A stretch of DNA of 58,175 nucleotides from Gnetum montanum (GCA_015680685.1 MNCI01006555.1:278488-336662); one strand, 5' to 3'; positions 1 through 10,729 are shown, counted from the first letter of the stretch. Numbers and translations are program-made. The notes: generated by a model from the sequence alone, not told the origin.

Positions 1-335
1 GCAAGTGCTCGAAGTGGTCGTACTGAGGCACCTATTTAGCCTAAGTGTGATAAGAAGCCGATTCCTTAGCCAACTGTACACACCCGTGGGTGCTCGTAAC
101 TAAGTCGTACTTATCACACGTTCTAGCCTAGCAATGAGCAGCTGATTCCTCAACTAGCCGTACACATCAGACTACCACTGGGATTACCAAGCGTAGAATC
201 CTGGAATACGCTACTGGGTTACCAAGCAGCCAATGCTCGTAATTGAGTCATACTCATGCGTTGCGTCAAGTAGCCGATTCCTTGACTAGCCGTACACGTC
301 CGTAGACGCTCGTAATCAAGTCGTACTTGAACGCA
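1..335 (-). repeat. Degenerate tandem repeats in U5 of LTR A
   Basis: Three to four imperfect units of about 85-150 bp. Read on the minus strand, each has a core AGTACGACTTRRTTACGAGC, then a GTGTACRGYTRG stretch, then AAGGAATCGGCT. The longest unit also holds two copies of CTTGGTAAYCCAGT. The CTGGGATTACCAAGC motif (plus strand) recurs in the related LTRs near 1170 and 8205, so it is a family-level U5 motif. Confidence 0.7.
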
Positions 336-574
336 CTAGGAAAGCAGTAAATGAAAGCAACAATAAATGAAACCACGTGCTGCAAGGTTTATTCAATCAA
401 GTTCATCTTTATTGCCGTACACAACTTGGGTTCAGGTTACAAGTTGCTCGAATAAAGAGCCGTTCACTCTAGAACTCCTACTGCGGGCACATGGAAAAAA
501 TTCTAACTTTGGAGTGATCAATCTGCCAGAGCTTTGCTACTTCTAGCCAGGATTGGGAAATGAAGGAAGTGCCG

Positions 575-627
575 CCTCTTATTTATAGATATGGTGGCGG
601 GACACGATATCACGTACGTGATATCGT
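575..627 (-). promoter_or_regulatory. LTR A core promoter with GATATC palindrome
   Basis: A perfect 24-bp palindrome occupies 604-627 (half-site ACGATATCACGT). It lies just upstream, on the minus strand, of the TATA box CTATAAATAAGAGG (588-575). A third module, CGCGATATCGCG, lies farther upstream near 637-649. The placement is that of a U3 promoter, and the palindrome is a candidate binding site for a dimeric protein. Function is inferred. Confidence 0.6.
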
Positions 628-673
628 AGGGTAAGACGCGATATCGCGGCACATGCAAGTCGCGTCTCATCAG

Positions 674-820
674 TAAGGAATCATTGGTTAGAACTAGTTC
701 ATGATCCAAGAAGGAAAGGTTAGTTTAAGGAATTAATTCTTCCTTAATGATGTGAAGCATTGACACAATAGAGTCTAAGAAATTAAGTGAAGAAAAATTG
801 ATTAAGTTCTCATTGAGAGG
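674..820. other. Spacer between LTR A and LTR B
   Basis: AT-rich sequence of 147 bp with no ORF or repeat that I recognise. It would be host sequence between two independent insertions. Confidence 0.4.
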
Positions 821-1664
821 TGATGAGTAATAGGATATCCTAACACTTAATCATACAAATCACAAGTACTCATGCATTACTAGATTGTAATTCATGGATG
901 GACAATATAAGTATACGAGTGATTTAAGGGTAAGTTTGTGATCATTATCTTTCCACTTAGAGTTAGTAAGGCACAAAACTTATGGTTTAACTCTTAGTGA
1001 GGTATATGATAAACTAATATTATTCACTCTTAATAGTTCTAAGTGTAAACATGATGATGATGAATATAAATTATATTTCTACGTACACTAGAAATGTAAA
1101 GCTATTCTATCCTATAGCAATAAGTATCCATTCTTGGTTTTTCATACACATCTTGGACTAATGTAGCTATTACTGGGATAACCAAGTAACTTTACTAATA
1201 GAAAAATCAAGTAAATTTACTACTAGGTTATCAAACAATTATACTTTATGTTCAAAACTAGTTATACTTATTCTGCCTTACTACAATCATTGAAATAGAA
1301 AGATTTAAGAAATGTAAATGACTTAGGAAAAGTAAAAATCATGGAAGATAAATCTATTCTAAGTGATATGCTACAATGATGAAGAACAATCTTGATCTTT
1401 ATTTTCATTCATGAATTATATCCATGAATTATCCACTCAATGAGATATTCCATACAACTATAATTTACCACACTATGGGCATTCACACTAACTCTAAGTT
1501 CATGAAAAACAACTACAAGAATTTTGCTAAGTGTTGAATTCAAACTTGTTATTAATGTAATGGTGGACTTTTATTTGCAGATATGATCATGGAGCACTAC
1601 ATCATATCTATAATATCGTATGTTAGGCTATGATATCATTATCCTTTACAATAATATTTCATCA
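821..1664 (-). mobile_element. 3' LTR of minus-strand element B (family alpha)
   Basis: About 844 bp. On the plus strand the left end reads TGATGAGTAATA, matching the left end of LTR C (7797). On the minus strand the LTR starts TGATGAAATA at 1664. Directly upstream on that strand is a purine-rich segment GGTCATGGAG, preceded by CAAGGATGAGTTTTTAG. The same arrangement sits beside LTR C, which marks both as 3' LTRs with their internal region to the right. An AATAAAG signal lies near 1398-1403 (minus). The TATA box is degenerate, and the CTGGGATAACCAAG motif is near 1173. Confidence 0.7.
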
Positions 1665-1689
1665 TACTCCATGACCAACTAAAAACTCA

Positions 1690-3254
1690 TCCTTGAGTTC
1701 AAAAAAAAGAAGGATGAATTTTCTTACAAACTTATGTGGTTACATGGGCTTGACATCATGATACATATTTACATGATTGATTCTACTATGAATGTCATAT
1801 CTTTATTTGAGTGGTGTTACAAAATTTTCATGCAATACCTGATTAACACATATAACAAAAAATAAAACAAAATAAAATTAATTCTGATGTAGATCTATCC
1901 ACATTATGGGTGATAGTGGCTTCTCCATTGACCTTTTCCCTTTATTACTTGGCTTTTGAAATTGGTATCAATTTACTAGCACTTTGAGCTTTCCTTTATT
2001 TATTTTGGGATCATGTACCATTCATGAAAATTCAACAATATTTATAGGAGTTAGTACTTCCCTAGGACATGGTAGCTGTTAAAAGATTTTATTAGGTTTA
2101 ACATACCATACTAAAACTTGTGTTCTTTCTACCTCAAAAGCTTTGGCCACATTTTACAGTTCTTGTTAATCTATCATTCTTCTAGCTAGGCTTGCTACTA
2201 CATCATTCTAATCTTGGTAGTTAGAATTAACTACTTCTAATTTAGAGTTTGCGATGCAAAGCTTTTATTATGCATATTTTCTTTTTGCAAACTTCTTTTC
2301 ATACATGGAATAAAACTTAGCTACCTGCTACTCCAACATCTTTCTTAGTATACTTGCTACATATTTTATTAATCCTTTTCATGTTTCTTAACCTCATTCT
2401 ATCACACAATAATTTAAATAACTAACTTTTATCATGCTGCATGTACTTCTTCCATTGATAGGATTATTTTTTTATAGGCTAGTTGTCTTATATCGAGGTC
2501 GGCTATGGAAAACTACTTTCTTAGTTAACAAATGCATTCTTCAAGTATGTTCTTTTGCTTTTTAATATCTATCAATCTTAAATTCTCTATAGCAAGTCTT
2601 TGGTTTTCTTCTTCCAATGTAGTAATGACTTTCGCATGTGCATATGTTTAGGCTTTTGCTACTGAGACATTTCACACTATCTTCTCCTTCTCCAATTCCA
2701 TTTTTTTTATTTGGTCATTAGTTAAAAAATATGCTCATCTCTTAATAATGCTAATTGGTTTGATGTAATATGTCATGTAGGATCTTGTCTTTATGTTCTC
2801 AATGCAACTAACTCTTCTTGTAATCTCTGTACTACACTTTCTACATGTTCCATCCTTATTTCTACCATGACTAGATTACCTTTTATGGATATCAACTTTG
2901 ACTAGTCTATAGTGATATCATTGGGGATATCAAAAAGATTCTACATAACTTATCCTATCTGCAATAATTTTTCCAATGCATTTTAATGTTCTGTAGGGGT
3001 CATTGATGTTCTAGCTAAGGTTTCTACATCTTTAGCTTTAGTAATATCTACTAGTGGTATAACAGAAACATTAAAGGATTTTTTAATATGTTAATTATTA
3101 TTTCAATTTCTTTTGTTGCATCTTGGTATTGCATTATCACTATGGTGGCTTCTTCCTTAGTGGTGTAGGAATACCTCTTTTGATTACCTTGTTGTTTCCT
3201 ATGTGTGTATTTTTGTAGGATTTCAAACACTAGAGCGACATCTTGCAAGTCCAC
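1690..3254 (-). pseudogene. Coiled-coil ORF remnant inside element B
   Basis: Read on the minus strand from about 3254, this region gives a broken but protein-like sequence. The longest open piece is 3051-3254 (starts MDLQDVALVFEILQKY). It is followed by segments such as TLARTSMTPTEH, MEHVESVVQRLQEELVALR and KVITTLEEENQRLAIENLR. It is rich in Glu, Lys, Leu and Ile with heptad-like spacing, so a coiled coil is likely. It lies between a 3' LTR and the next element and has the same sense as the LTR, so it is probably the last ORF of element B. I do not recognise a domain, and no pol motif is seen. An ORF at the matching place in element C (8880-9520) supports it. Confidence 0.45.
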
Positions 3255-3480
3255 AAGATATATTGGACAAGCCTAGAAGTGACTAGGATGTCTTGCTATT
3301 CATACTAACATCTTGGCTAAGACGACTCAGTAGAAACTAAGATGTCTTAAATGAGCTATCTCTACTATACATGGGATGTCTTAGTCAAGACATCTTACAA
3401 GTGGATGAGACATCATGGAAAAATAGTAGACATCTTGGCCAAGAGCTAGGCTTTCATAGGAGACATCTTAGAAAGATCAT
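3240..3480. repeat. GACATCTT / AAGATGTC short repeats
   Basis: At least eight copies of GACATCTT or its complement occur in both orientations within about 240 bp. One pair is directly inverted (GGATGTCTTAGTCAAGACATCTTA). A similar cluster lies in solo LTR Z near 19135-19235. Confidence 0.6.
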
Positions 3481-4113
3481 AGATGACTCATAAAAATAGG
3501 AAAACTTCCAAAAATGTTGATTCTAATTTGGAAAATAGTTAGAACATGATGAAAAAGGATGGAAATAGCTGGGAAGAAGGTAAAAAGACTTGGAAAACAT
3601 CTAAAAAATATCAAGTTGATTTGAGCAAAGGTTTCTAGGATTCTTGTCTTTTATTTTAACATAAAGATTGATGTATTCATTATTATTGTATCATGAGTAA
3701 AAGAAAGAGCTTTTGAGAGTGAAGATTTGAGTAAGAGAGTGTGGGTGAGAAAAATTGGTGATTGGAGCTCTAAGATTAACTTGTGGTATGTTGTTCTTTT
3801 TGTTCTTTTCTCTTGTATCTTACTTGTGTGTTGAGATCTTAGTTTTGGGTTACGGGAGAGATTGTCTATTAGTTGTGTCTTGCATTGAGAATAACCATTG
3901 TGTGATTGTAGAGCCTTATGCTCTACAATATTATCTAAGTATAACAAAATTTGGATATTTATGGGGTTTTGAAACCCTATTGTAATCTTCAAATAAATTA
4001 ATTGAAGATAGGTAGTTTTCTTATTTTCTAGAAAAATGTTTTATCTTTTCATAATATCTAAATTTAGTATTGGAAGATGATTTGTTATTGGTATGAACCT
4101 ACTCCAGTGTTAT
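3255..4113 (+). mobile_element. 5' LTR of gypsy element E1 (left border approximate)
   Basis: The right end is placed by the primer binding site at 4114. The left end is uncertain and set where the coiled-coil reading of element B stops. The region has repeated GACATCTT/AAGATGTC motifs (3240-3480) and an AATAAA within CTTCAAATAAATTAATTGAAG (about 3984-4004). Open frames inside it (for example 3755-3985) look accidental. Confidence 0.5.
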
Positions 4114-4125
4114 TGGTATCAAAGC
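4114..4125 (+). promoter_or_regulatory. Primer binding site of E1 (initiator Met tRNA type)
   Basis: TGGTATCAAAGC followed by TTGG resembles the usual plant primer site TGGTATCAGAGC, complementary to the 3' end of initiator methionine tRNA. It sits between the LTR-like sequence and gag, as expected. A degenerate second copy (TTGGTATGAAC) lies at 4088-4098. Confidence 0.7.
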
Positions 4126-4176
4126 TTGGATCTATTATTATTTGGATTTTTGGTCAAGGATTTGATGATTTTTCAG

Positions 4177-5390
4177 ATGGTACCCAAGAAGAAACATGTG
4201 CAAGCTCTAAATTGGGACATGAAGAGTATGAATTCTACCTTCCAAATGATGGTTTCTTGGTTAGATGAAATCAATGCAAAGGTGAACAGACATGTTAGTC
4301 CTAGCCATATTTCCATACATGAAGGAGATGAGCATGCATGTTTAGATAAAGAATTTTTACAACTAGATGAAGATGGAGTAGATGAAGAGGAAGGATAATC
4401 CAACTAGGGAATTGTAGGAAATCATTAGCCAAGGATTGCAATGGGAGGAAATCCTCCTTCTTATATTAGAACTCCAAGGGCTTCAATGGTGTTTAATTAT
4501 ACTTATTCAAAAAATCTTGACAAGGAAGATGAGGCAAGGATTGCTAGAGTGTTTAGAAATGTTTCAGACTTCCATACATGGAATTGAAGACTTTTAACAG
4601 TGTACATAGCACCAATGCTTTTGTTTGTTGGTTGAATGTACTTGAGAAGCATTTTTAGTTGGAAGAGGTACTAAATAACTTGAGGGTACCTATTACTAAA
4701 TATAGATTAGAAAGTATGGATTCTAGTTGGTGGGAAAAGGAGTTCTAAGATTATGAAAGACAAAATGGTCAACCTATCAGAGATTGGGATTTGATGAAAT
4801 ATAGATTAAAGAAAAAGTTTGAATAGTCTTATTACAGATAAGAAACTATTATGAAGTTAAAATTTCTAAGGTAAGGTGATAAGGATGTCAAAGAATTTTG
4901 CATCAAATTTTGTGATATATTCTATCAAGCGAAGGTAAAATGGAAGGAATATGAACAAGCTTTAATCTTTTTAGGAGGTCTTAAAATGATGTATCAATAG
5001 GATTTATCCTCTTACGAGCCATAAACTCTTGATGAGGCATATGATTTGGCACTCAGAGCTAAGAAGAAATTAGAAGGATTTGGAAACATGAGCAAACCAA
5101 CTTCAAAGGAGAAGAAGAAGGGATCTAGATTTGATAAGGATACAAGTCCAAATCTAAAGATAATAAGAGTACCCAAGACAAGAAGACTGAAAGAGGTGAT
5201 GAGAAGGAAAAAGTCAAGAAGGACCAAGGTAAATGAGGTAAAGGTCAAGGTACCAGCTCATCGAAAATTCAATGCTTCAAATGTGGAGAATGGGGACACA
5301 AGCAATGGAAATGTCCACTTCACAAGACAGCCAAGGGCAAAGATGTGCAAACCATGGAGGTGAAGGAGACATCAAGTAGAGCTCTTCAAA
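4177..5390 (+). pseudogene. E1 gag (capsid/nucleocapsid) remnant
   Basis: Nucleocapsid-capsid gene of a Ty3/gypsy element. A start is plausible at 4177 (MVPKKKHVQALNWDMKS). The capsid-like stretch runs about 4600-5090 and contains LESMDSSWWEKEF, DWDLMKYRLKKKFE, then KDVKEFCIKFCDIFYQAK and TLDEAYDLALRAKKKLE. A lysine-rich linker follows. A complete CCHC zinc knuckle (Cys-X2-Cys-X4-His-X4-Cys) lies at 5273-5314. Several in-frame TAG codons stand where glutamine is expected, and there are frame changes near 4400 and 4600 and before the knuckle. It is upstream of protease and RT in the same element. Confidence 0.75.
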
Positions 5391-5439
5391 GAGGTAATCC
5401 TAATGCTTCAAAAATTAAGGATTTTCCTAATTAAATTCA

Positions 5440-5830
5440 TGCACATTCATGGGAAATGTTAATAGAGGAGATCATCTTGATAGGAAATTATTATTTTGGA
5501 TTAGGACTAGTTGTTTTCTTATTAAGGACTGGATTCATATTTTGATTAATGGTGGAGCACAAGAAAATGATATTTCTTCTAGGGCCACTGGTAGATTGGG
5601 TTTGGTAACTAATCCTCATTCAAGATCCTATAAGGTGCATTGGTTATCTAGATATTTTTTCCAAGAGGTAACGGAATAATGTACCTTGAAATTTAAAAAG
5701 GGAAGTTTTCCTATTGTTGTAAAGTGTGATATGCTTCCAATAGATTGTGATGATGTAATTTTTGATAAACTTTTAAATTTTGACAATGATGCTTAGTTTG
5801 ATGGAGGAAGAAATATGTGGAGTGTTGCTA
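5440..5830 (+). pseudogene. E1 aspartic protease remnant
   Basis: Retropepsin-like segment. The open piece 5449-5679 contains HILINGGAQENDIS, matching the active-site region of gypsy proteases (normally Asp-Ser/Thr-Gly followed by Ala). The catalytic Asp is now Asn. Downstream KVHWLSRYF, VTE, FPIVVKCDMLPIDCDDVIF fit the flap and C-terminal region found in gypsy polyproteins. There is a stop at 5677-5679, then the reading continues. Not functional. Confidence 0.65.
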
Positions 5831-6059
5831 GACCCAATGGATGATTGGATTCCTATGATTGCTCAATAAGTAAGGCAATAAAGCTTACTTAATACTTTCT
5901 TAATCCTTCTAGGAGAGAGAAAATATATTAAAGAACATGATGAAACAAGTTTTGATTTTGTTGTTATGAAAATAGTTGCTAATAACCATGATCAGGTGTA
6001 GGTTGAAATTCCTAAAAGTGTGCTAAGCTTGAACAAAAAAATTTCCAAGGTATTTAAGG

Positions 6060-7470
6060 AGAAATTGGATGGACTACCATCAATGAAGAATGTACAACAT
6101 TAGATTAACTTTCTTCCTAGTGCTACCATTCTAAATAATAGAGCTTACTAGATGGTGCCAAATTAAAGGGATGAATTGCAAAGGCAAGTAGAGGGATTAC
6201 TTGCAAATGGCTTCATGAGGAAATCCATTTTACATTAGGTAGTTCTAGTAGTGCTAATGTCAATGAAGGATAGCAATGAATGAAGAATGTGCATTAATTT
6301 CATACAATGAACAAGATGATAGCAAGATATAGGTTTGCTATTCCAAGGATGAATGATATCCTTGATGTCCTTACCAATGTAGAGATTTTTAGAAAAATTG
6401 ATTCAGGGAGTGGATACCATCAAATTCGAATCAGGCTTGGTGATGAGTGAAAGATAGCTTTCAACACATCAAATGGATTGTTTGAGTGGTTGTTGTTGCC
6501 ATTTTGGCTTACAAATGCACTTGCTACATTCATGAAGATGATGCTTGATGTACTAAAGAATTTGATTGGTAAGTTTTGTATTATCTTTTTTGATGATATT
6601 TTGATATATAGATCTAATGTGGAAGAGCACTTGGATCACGTGAGGATGGTGTGTCTTAAGTTGGAGGAGTCACAACTGGTGATCAATGTGAAGAAAATTC
6701 ATTTCTTCAAGAAGAAAATCATATATTTGGGTCATGTGATTTCTAAAAACCATATTTGGATGAAAGCTACCAATGTGAAGGCTATTAGGAATTTGCCAAC
6801 TCCTATGAATGTTGTGGAGGTATGATCATTCCTTAGTTTAGTAGGTTTTTATAAATAGTTTATCAAATATTTTAGTTGTATTTTGTGGCCTATGTTTGAT
6901 TTTTTGGAGAAAAATAAGGAATTTAGGTGGGATAATGAAACCCAAGGGAGCTTTAACTTGTTGAAAGCAAAGATTACTAGTGAACTAGTGCTTGTAATTC
7001 CAAATTTTTAGAATCTTTTCTAGGTGGAGGTGGATGCAAGTGGGCTTGCCCTTGGTGGAATACTTTCACAAGAATGTAAGCCTATTGCTTTCTTTTCTAA
7101 AAAGTAGAATGAGTCAAGGAAAATAAATACCATATATGAGAAGGATTTGTATGTTATTCTTCAAGAAATCAAGCATNCATATATGAGAAGGATTTGTATG
7201 TTATTCTTCAAGAAATCAAGCATTGGAGGCATTCCTTGTTGCACAAGGAATTCATCTTGATGATGGACCACAAAGCACTTCAATTTCTAAACTTACAAAA
7301 TAAGTTAAGTGTAAAGCACATGAAGTGGATTACATAGTTATAGGAGTTCAATTTTGTGTTGAAGCACAAAATTTGGAAAGCTAATTTGGTGGATGATGCA
7401 TTATCCAAGGTGCATGTGGTGAATTTCAACATACCTCATGTGGAAGATATGGGTGATTTTGCTTCTTTGT
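6060..7470 (+). pseudogene. E1 reverse transcriptase and RNase H remnant
   Basis: The longest open part is 6478-6825. Upstream RYRFAIPRMNDILDVL and IFRKIDSGSGYHQIRI are RT blocks, with a TGA just after GDE. The catalytic block is CIIFFDDILIY (FDD at about 6589-6597), followed by a block ending in IYLGHVISKNHI. The RT connection reads KAIRNLPTPMNVVEV, a stop, then SFLSLVGFYK. RNase H begins VEVDASGLALGGILSQ and continues over the N joint at 7177, to YEKDLYVILQEIKH and HSLLHKEFILMMDHKALQFL. It is a standard single RNase H without the second one seen in Tat elements. Many stops are TAG at Gln positions. Confidence 0.85.
7131..7223. other. Unmerged 46-bp overlap around a single N
   Basis: The 46 bases 7131-7176 are repeated exactly at 7178-7223, separated only by an N at 7177. 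Inside the RNase H reading this duplicates the residues around YEKDLYVILQEIKH. The simplest explanation is two contigs with an undetected end overlap joined by a gap symbol. Confidence 0.85.
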
Positions 7471-7479
7471 ATGAGTATG

Positions 7480-7796
7480 ATGTTGATTTTGGGTAGGTTT
7501 GGAGGAGTCTCAAAGAGCCATTAATGAATGGGATAGATCAATTGAGGAACTATAATATTCAAGATGAATTTTTATTTAAGAATGGAAATATATGTATTTC
7601 TAATTGTAATTTTAGGGAGAAGATATTGTTTGAAAAGCATTGTAGTGGCATGGTAGGTCACATGGGTAAGGATAAAACATTGTAACTTATGGGTAGGTAC
7701 TATTTGTGGCCTATTATGACAACAAAAGTTTCAGAATTTATGAAGGAGTGCTTAACATGTTAGATATTAAAAAGAGATAAAGGTGTGGATGGACAT
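7480..7796 (+). pseudogene. E1 integrase N-terminus, cut by LTR C
   Basis: The reading KILFEKHCSGMVGHMGKDKT, then YYLWPIM and FMKECLTC is the integrase zinc-binding domain (His-His-Cys-Cys type). It stops at 7796, exactly where the TG of the minus-strand LTR C begins. The catalytic core and 3' LTR of E1 are not visible in the window. The truncation therefore comes from a later insertion. Confidence 0.75.
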
Positions 7797-8679
7797 TGAT
7801 GAGCAGTGAAGTGTCCCTACGCCAAACCATAGGAATCACAAGCGTTGCAATAGTGATCTAGTCAAATTCTATGGACAAGCTTCTAAATGCACTAATGGGT
7901 AAAGATAGCAACTTAGAGATGTGATCATTATCTTCTTGGAAACACTTTTATAAGTTCAAGTGTATGGCTAAGTATAAACCAAGGCACATGATTTTTATTT
8001 TTATTTTATACTTTATTTGATTTAATCTAAGTATAAAACAAAGGCAATTGATTGTAAATTTACTAATTAACTATTTAATCCTTTAATCTAATTATCCCAA
8101 CATAAGAATTTGAGACCACCTTCTCAGCACATCCTAAACTCACTATAAATGGTACTAGGTTGCCATGTCTTAGGCTACTAGGTGGACGAAGTAATAACAC
8201 CACTGGGATTACCAAGCATTAATGGTATGTTCGAGGCAGTTGTACTTATGTATTATTATTGTTAAATATATTAATTAATTAAGGACATAAATGTAAACTG
8301 CATAAGTAACAAAGTGCATGAATAGAAATATTAAACTATTCTTAAGTATAGCAAAGAATTCCAAGAATCTTGTCTTTATTACTGGTACATCAAAGTGTTC
8401 AAGTACATTGATCTTTGAATAAGGATCCATACAATCCTTGAAGTCCTACTATGGAAACTCAGAAAATATTCTAACTCTGATGGAAAAAAATATAATAACT
8501 TGGCTACTCTATTAACTTAACATGACATAAATGTGGTGGGTACGTGAATTTATACAGGTAAGACTAGATACTACATTGATTGATTTACACTGATGCATCT
8601 AACCTGGCATTGATGGGGCTATGTTGATAGGGCTCCATCAGCACATGCCTATCAATGTAGCCTATTGAATTATTTATGA
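7797..8679 (-). mobile_element. 3' LTR of minus-strand element C (family alpha)
   Basis: About 883 bp, TGATGAGCAGTG at the left end. On the minus strand it has a TATA-like TGTATAAATTCACG near 8551, AATAAAGAC near 8372 and the CTTGGTAATCCCAGTGG motif near 8205. To its right (upstream on the minus strand) lies GTCATGGAGG preceded by CAAGGATGGGTTTTC. This is the same polypurine-type end as in element B, so the internal region extends rightwards. It interrupts the integrase of E1. Confidence 0.7.
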
Positions 8680-8879
8680 TACCTCCATGACTAAATGAAA
8701 ACCCATCCTTGAGTAAAAAATAGAATTAAGCTTTTTACAAAATTGGGAAGGTATGGAATTATTGATTGATGGACTCTAACTTACTAACTCTAAGTGCCAA
8801 ATTATATGGATTTAAAAAATGATAACAAAGGGTGTTTTGGACAACAAAATTGGACACCCTTTATAAAAATGACCCATAG

Positions 8880-9520
8880 TGATCCTCTAAGTGGTGAAGA
8901 CAAAGAGAAGATCAAATAGTGCCAAGTGGTGAAGGCTCTTGGAATGTAAAAGAATCTTCATTAGGCTGTAGCACTCATGGTGGTGATGGTTGGGGAAGAG
9001 GTTATGAATATCCTACTATAGTTGCTACTTTTTGTGGAAGAAGAAAGGCACCCAATAATGCTTTCATCCTCTCCTTCTTACTCTGTGGGTTGTACATAGA
9101 TCACATGACTTCACCAATGTAGGTTGATAAGGGAACGTCCCATGAATAAAGCATTATTGGGAAGAATCCCTTCACATTGACAAACCATGCTACAAATTAT
9201 TTATATTTCCCATTGAACTTCTTTACAAGGTTTTGCAGTTCATGATAGTCATTCATCCTTTTGGATAGGTTCTTACCAATCAACTCCTGAGAACTTCAAG
9301 CTTAATAGTAGTTATTTTCAACTTCTACTTGATGTCTTTGTGGTTCTTGAACTCAACCTCATAGAGAAGGTACAAGCTAGTCACTTGCTTTTGTAACTCT
9401 GACCTTGGCCTACCCACTATCAACATCACCAAGTTTGCATAGTGGAGGTTGGCAAGTTCCATGTATTCTATCATTTCTTCAATTTGCAACTCCACACCAT
9501 GTCTATTATAGCATAGCATC
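8880..9520 (-). pseudogene. Coiled-coil ORF remnant inside element C
   Basis: The minus-strand open segment 9325-9519 contains VELQIEEMIEYMELANLHY and SELQKQVTSLYLLYEVEF. Farther along, with a frame change, come SKRMNDYHELQNLVKKF, SWDVPLSTYIGEVM and ERMKALLGAFLLPQK, then a Pro/Ser-rich end. It lies just inside the 3' LTR in the same sense, as in element B, so it may be the family's extra 3' ORF. A distant relation to the coiled-coil exon of the antisense gene in X is possible but not shown. The plus-strand ORF 8919-9122 covering the same place is probably a shadow. Confidence 0.4.
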
Positions 9521-9544
9521 CTATCTACTGTAGCGTAGCACCCT

Positions 9545-10365
9545 GTCTAGTGTTGCAACCAGTGTCCCATGTCCTGCACGTAACATGGGACAAGCGTGGT
9601 CCCATCCATCGCACTACCACGTGGCACCTGATCCGCATTTTAGGCTAACCCTAGCCCTATAAATACCCCTGCATCCTCTTTTGAAAAGGGAGGGGAGAAG
9701 AAGGGGTTGGCTTCCATTTTTCACTAGGAAGGTAGTTTGCACCTCCATTTTGGCATTTGGGCACTTTGGCATCTTGGCACTTAGCTTTGTGGATGAACGA
9801 GACCTAGAGCACACCACATCGGTAGAAAATGGTATAGTGCAGCCCCATTGCAACTTAGTAGAACATCACATGGTACACCGTGGCTACCAACCTAGTAGGC
9901 ATAGTTCAACATAGTGATCACCAGACTTCATAGCTTGACACCATTGAGGCTGTGACTATGCTCCCACTGCACCTATTGTACATTGTGTATACCTTTGTGA
10001 ATTAGCTATGCCCCCTCTTTTGGGGTAGTGCATCTTCTTACTCAAACTCTCCTTTTGTCTTATTACAACATTTACTTTGCATTATCAAGTTTTTGATCGT
10101 GTCTACTATCCCAATTATGTGCTTTGATACGTTTCTATTGTTGCACATCCCACGTTTTCTTTTATTTCAACCATCACGTGTTACATTTCAAAGGTACTAC
10201 TTACAAAAGGTTATTTGACACCTTATAAGTCCCTGTCTAATCAACCAGACTATTCAGGGCATCCTGTTTTCATGTTCTCTAGCATGACCCTCGCATGGAT
10301 TTAGGGTTAGGCTATACACCTGATAACCTCTTGGTGTTCCAGCCACCAATTTTTTCGGTTGCTAC
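9545..10365 (+). mobile_element. Partial LTR of the X family
   Basis: Matches the 3' part of the X LTRs. CCCTATAAATACCCC (TATA at 9658-9665) equals the X 3' LTR promoter. The end, with CTCGCATGGAT, GGTGTTCCAGCCA and TTTTTTCGGTTGCTACA, equals the X LTR end. The upstream U3 with GCTACGCT hairpins is missing except for a short TAGCGTAGC piece near 9510-9530. No primer binding site follows, and I find no target duplication. It is therefore a truncated copy rather than a proven 5' LTR of W. ORFs 9614-9853 (-) and 9681-9914 (+) inside it are accidental. Confidence 0.65.
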
Positions 10366-10729
10366 AATGAGTAGCATCACTCATCACCCAAAAAACCATA
10401 TGTGATCATTGGTTGGACTATGTAACTTCTTTATCGCCACCCACCAACTCTTCTTACACACCATACTATATTCATGCAACCACTCATAGTTAAGTGTCTC
10501 ACTTGTCATATTTATCTAAAAAGCCCCATCATGTTAGTTCTACATCCTATCACCATCCTTCAAACTTTTAGCAACTAGAATCAAAATTCATGCTTTCTCA
10601 ACCTATCTATCCGTCTTACTCTTATCTTTTGTCATATCACCCTATTGAACCACAAATTATTTCTTCTTAAACCATATCCCTATCATCTAACTAATATTTT
10701 TCATCTCCTAACATGAGAGTTTTTACTTG

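Larger units (their letters stand above)
1..673 (-). mobile_element. Partial LTR, copy A of family alpha
   Basis: Outer part of a long terminal repeat on the minus strand, cut by the left window edge. On that strand it starts TGATGAGACGCGA (673 downward), has palindromic GATATC modules, a TATA box (88 to 77 within the 500s, i.e. 588-577), and a polyadenylation-type AATAAA near 410-440. It then enters a U5 made of degenerate repeats. It matches 57740-58175 on the plus strand over the whole visible length. Related, more diverged LTRs lie at 821-1664 and 7797-8679. No polypurine tract precedes its start, so it is probably a 5' LTR whose internal part lies outside, or a solo LTR. Confidence 0.8.

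Noticed and set aside
5012-5248. Hydrophobic 78-aa minus-strand ORF (membrane-like)
   Set aside because: It is the complement of the Lys-rich linker of E1 gag; such complements read as Phe/Leu-rich by base composition.
9545-10365. 5' LTR of W
   Set aside because: It resembles X LTRs, looks less decayed than W, lacks a following primer site and has no detectable duplication. Called a partial X-family LTR instead.
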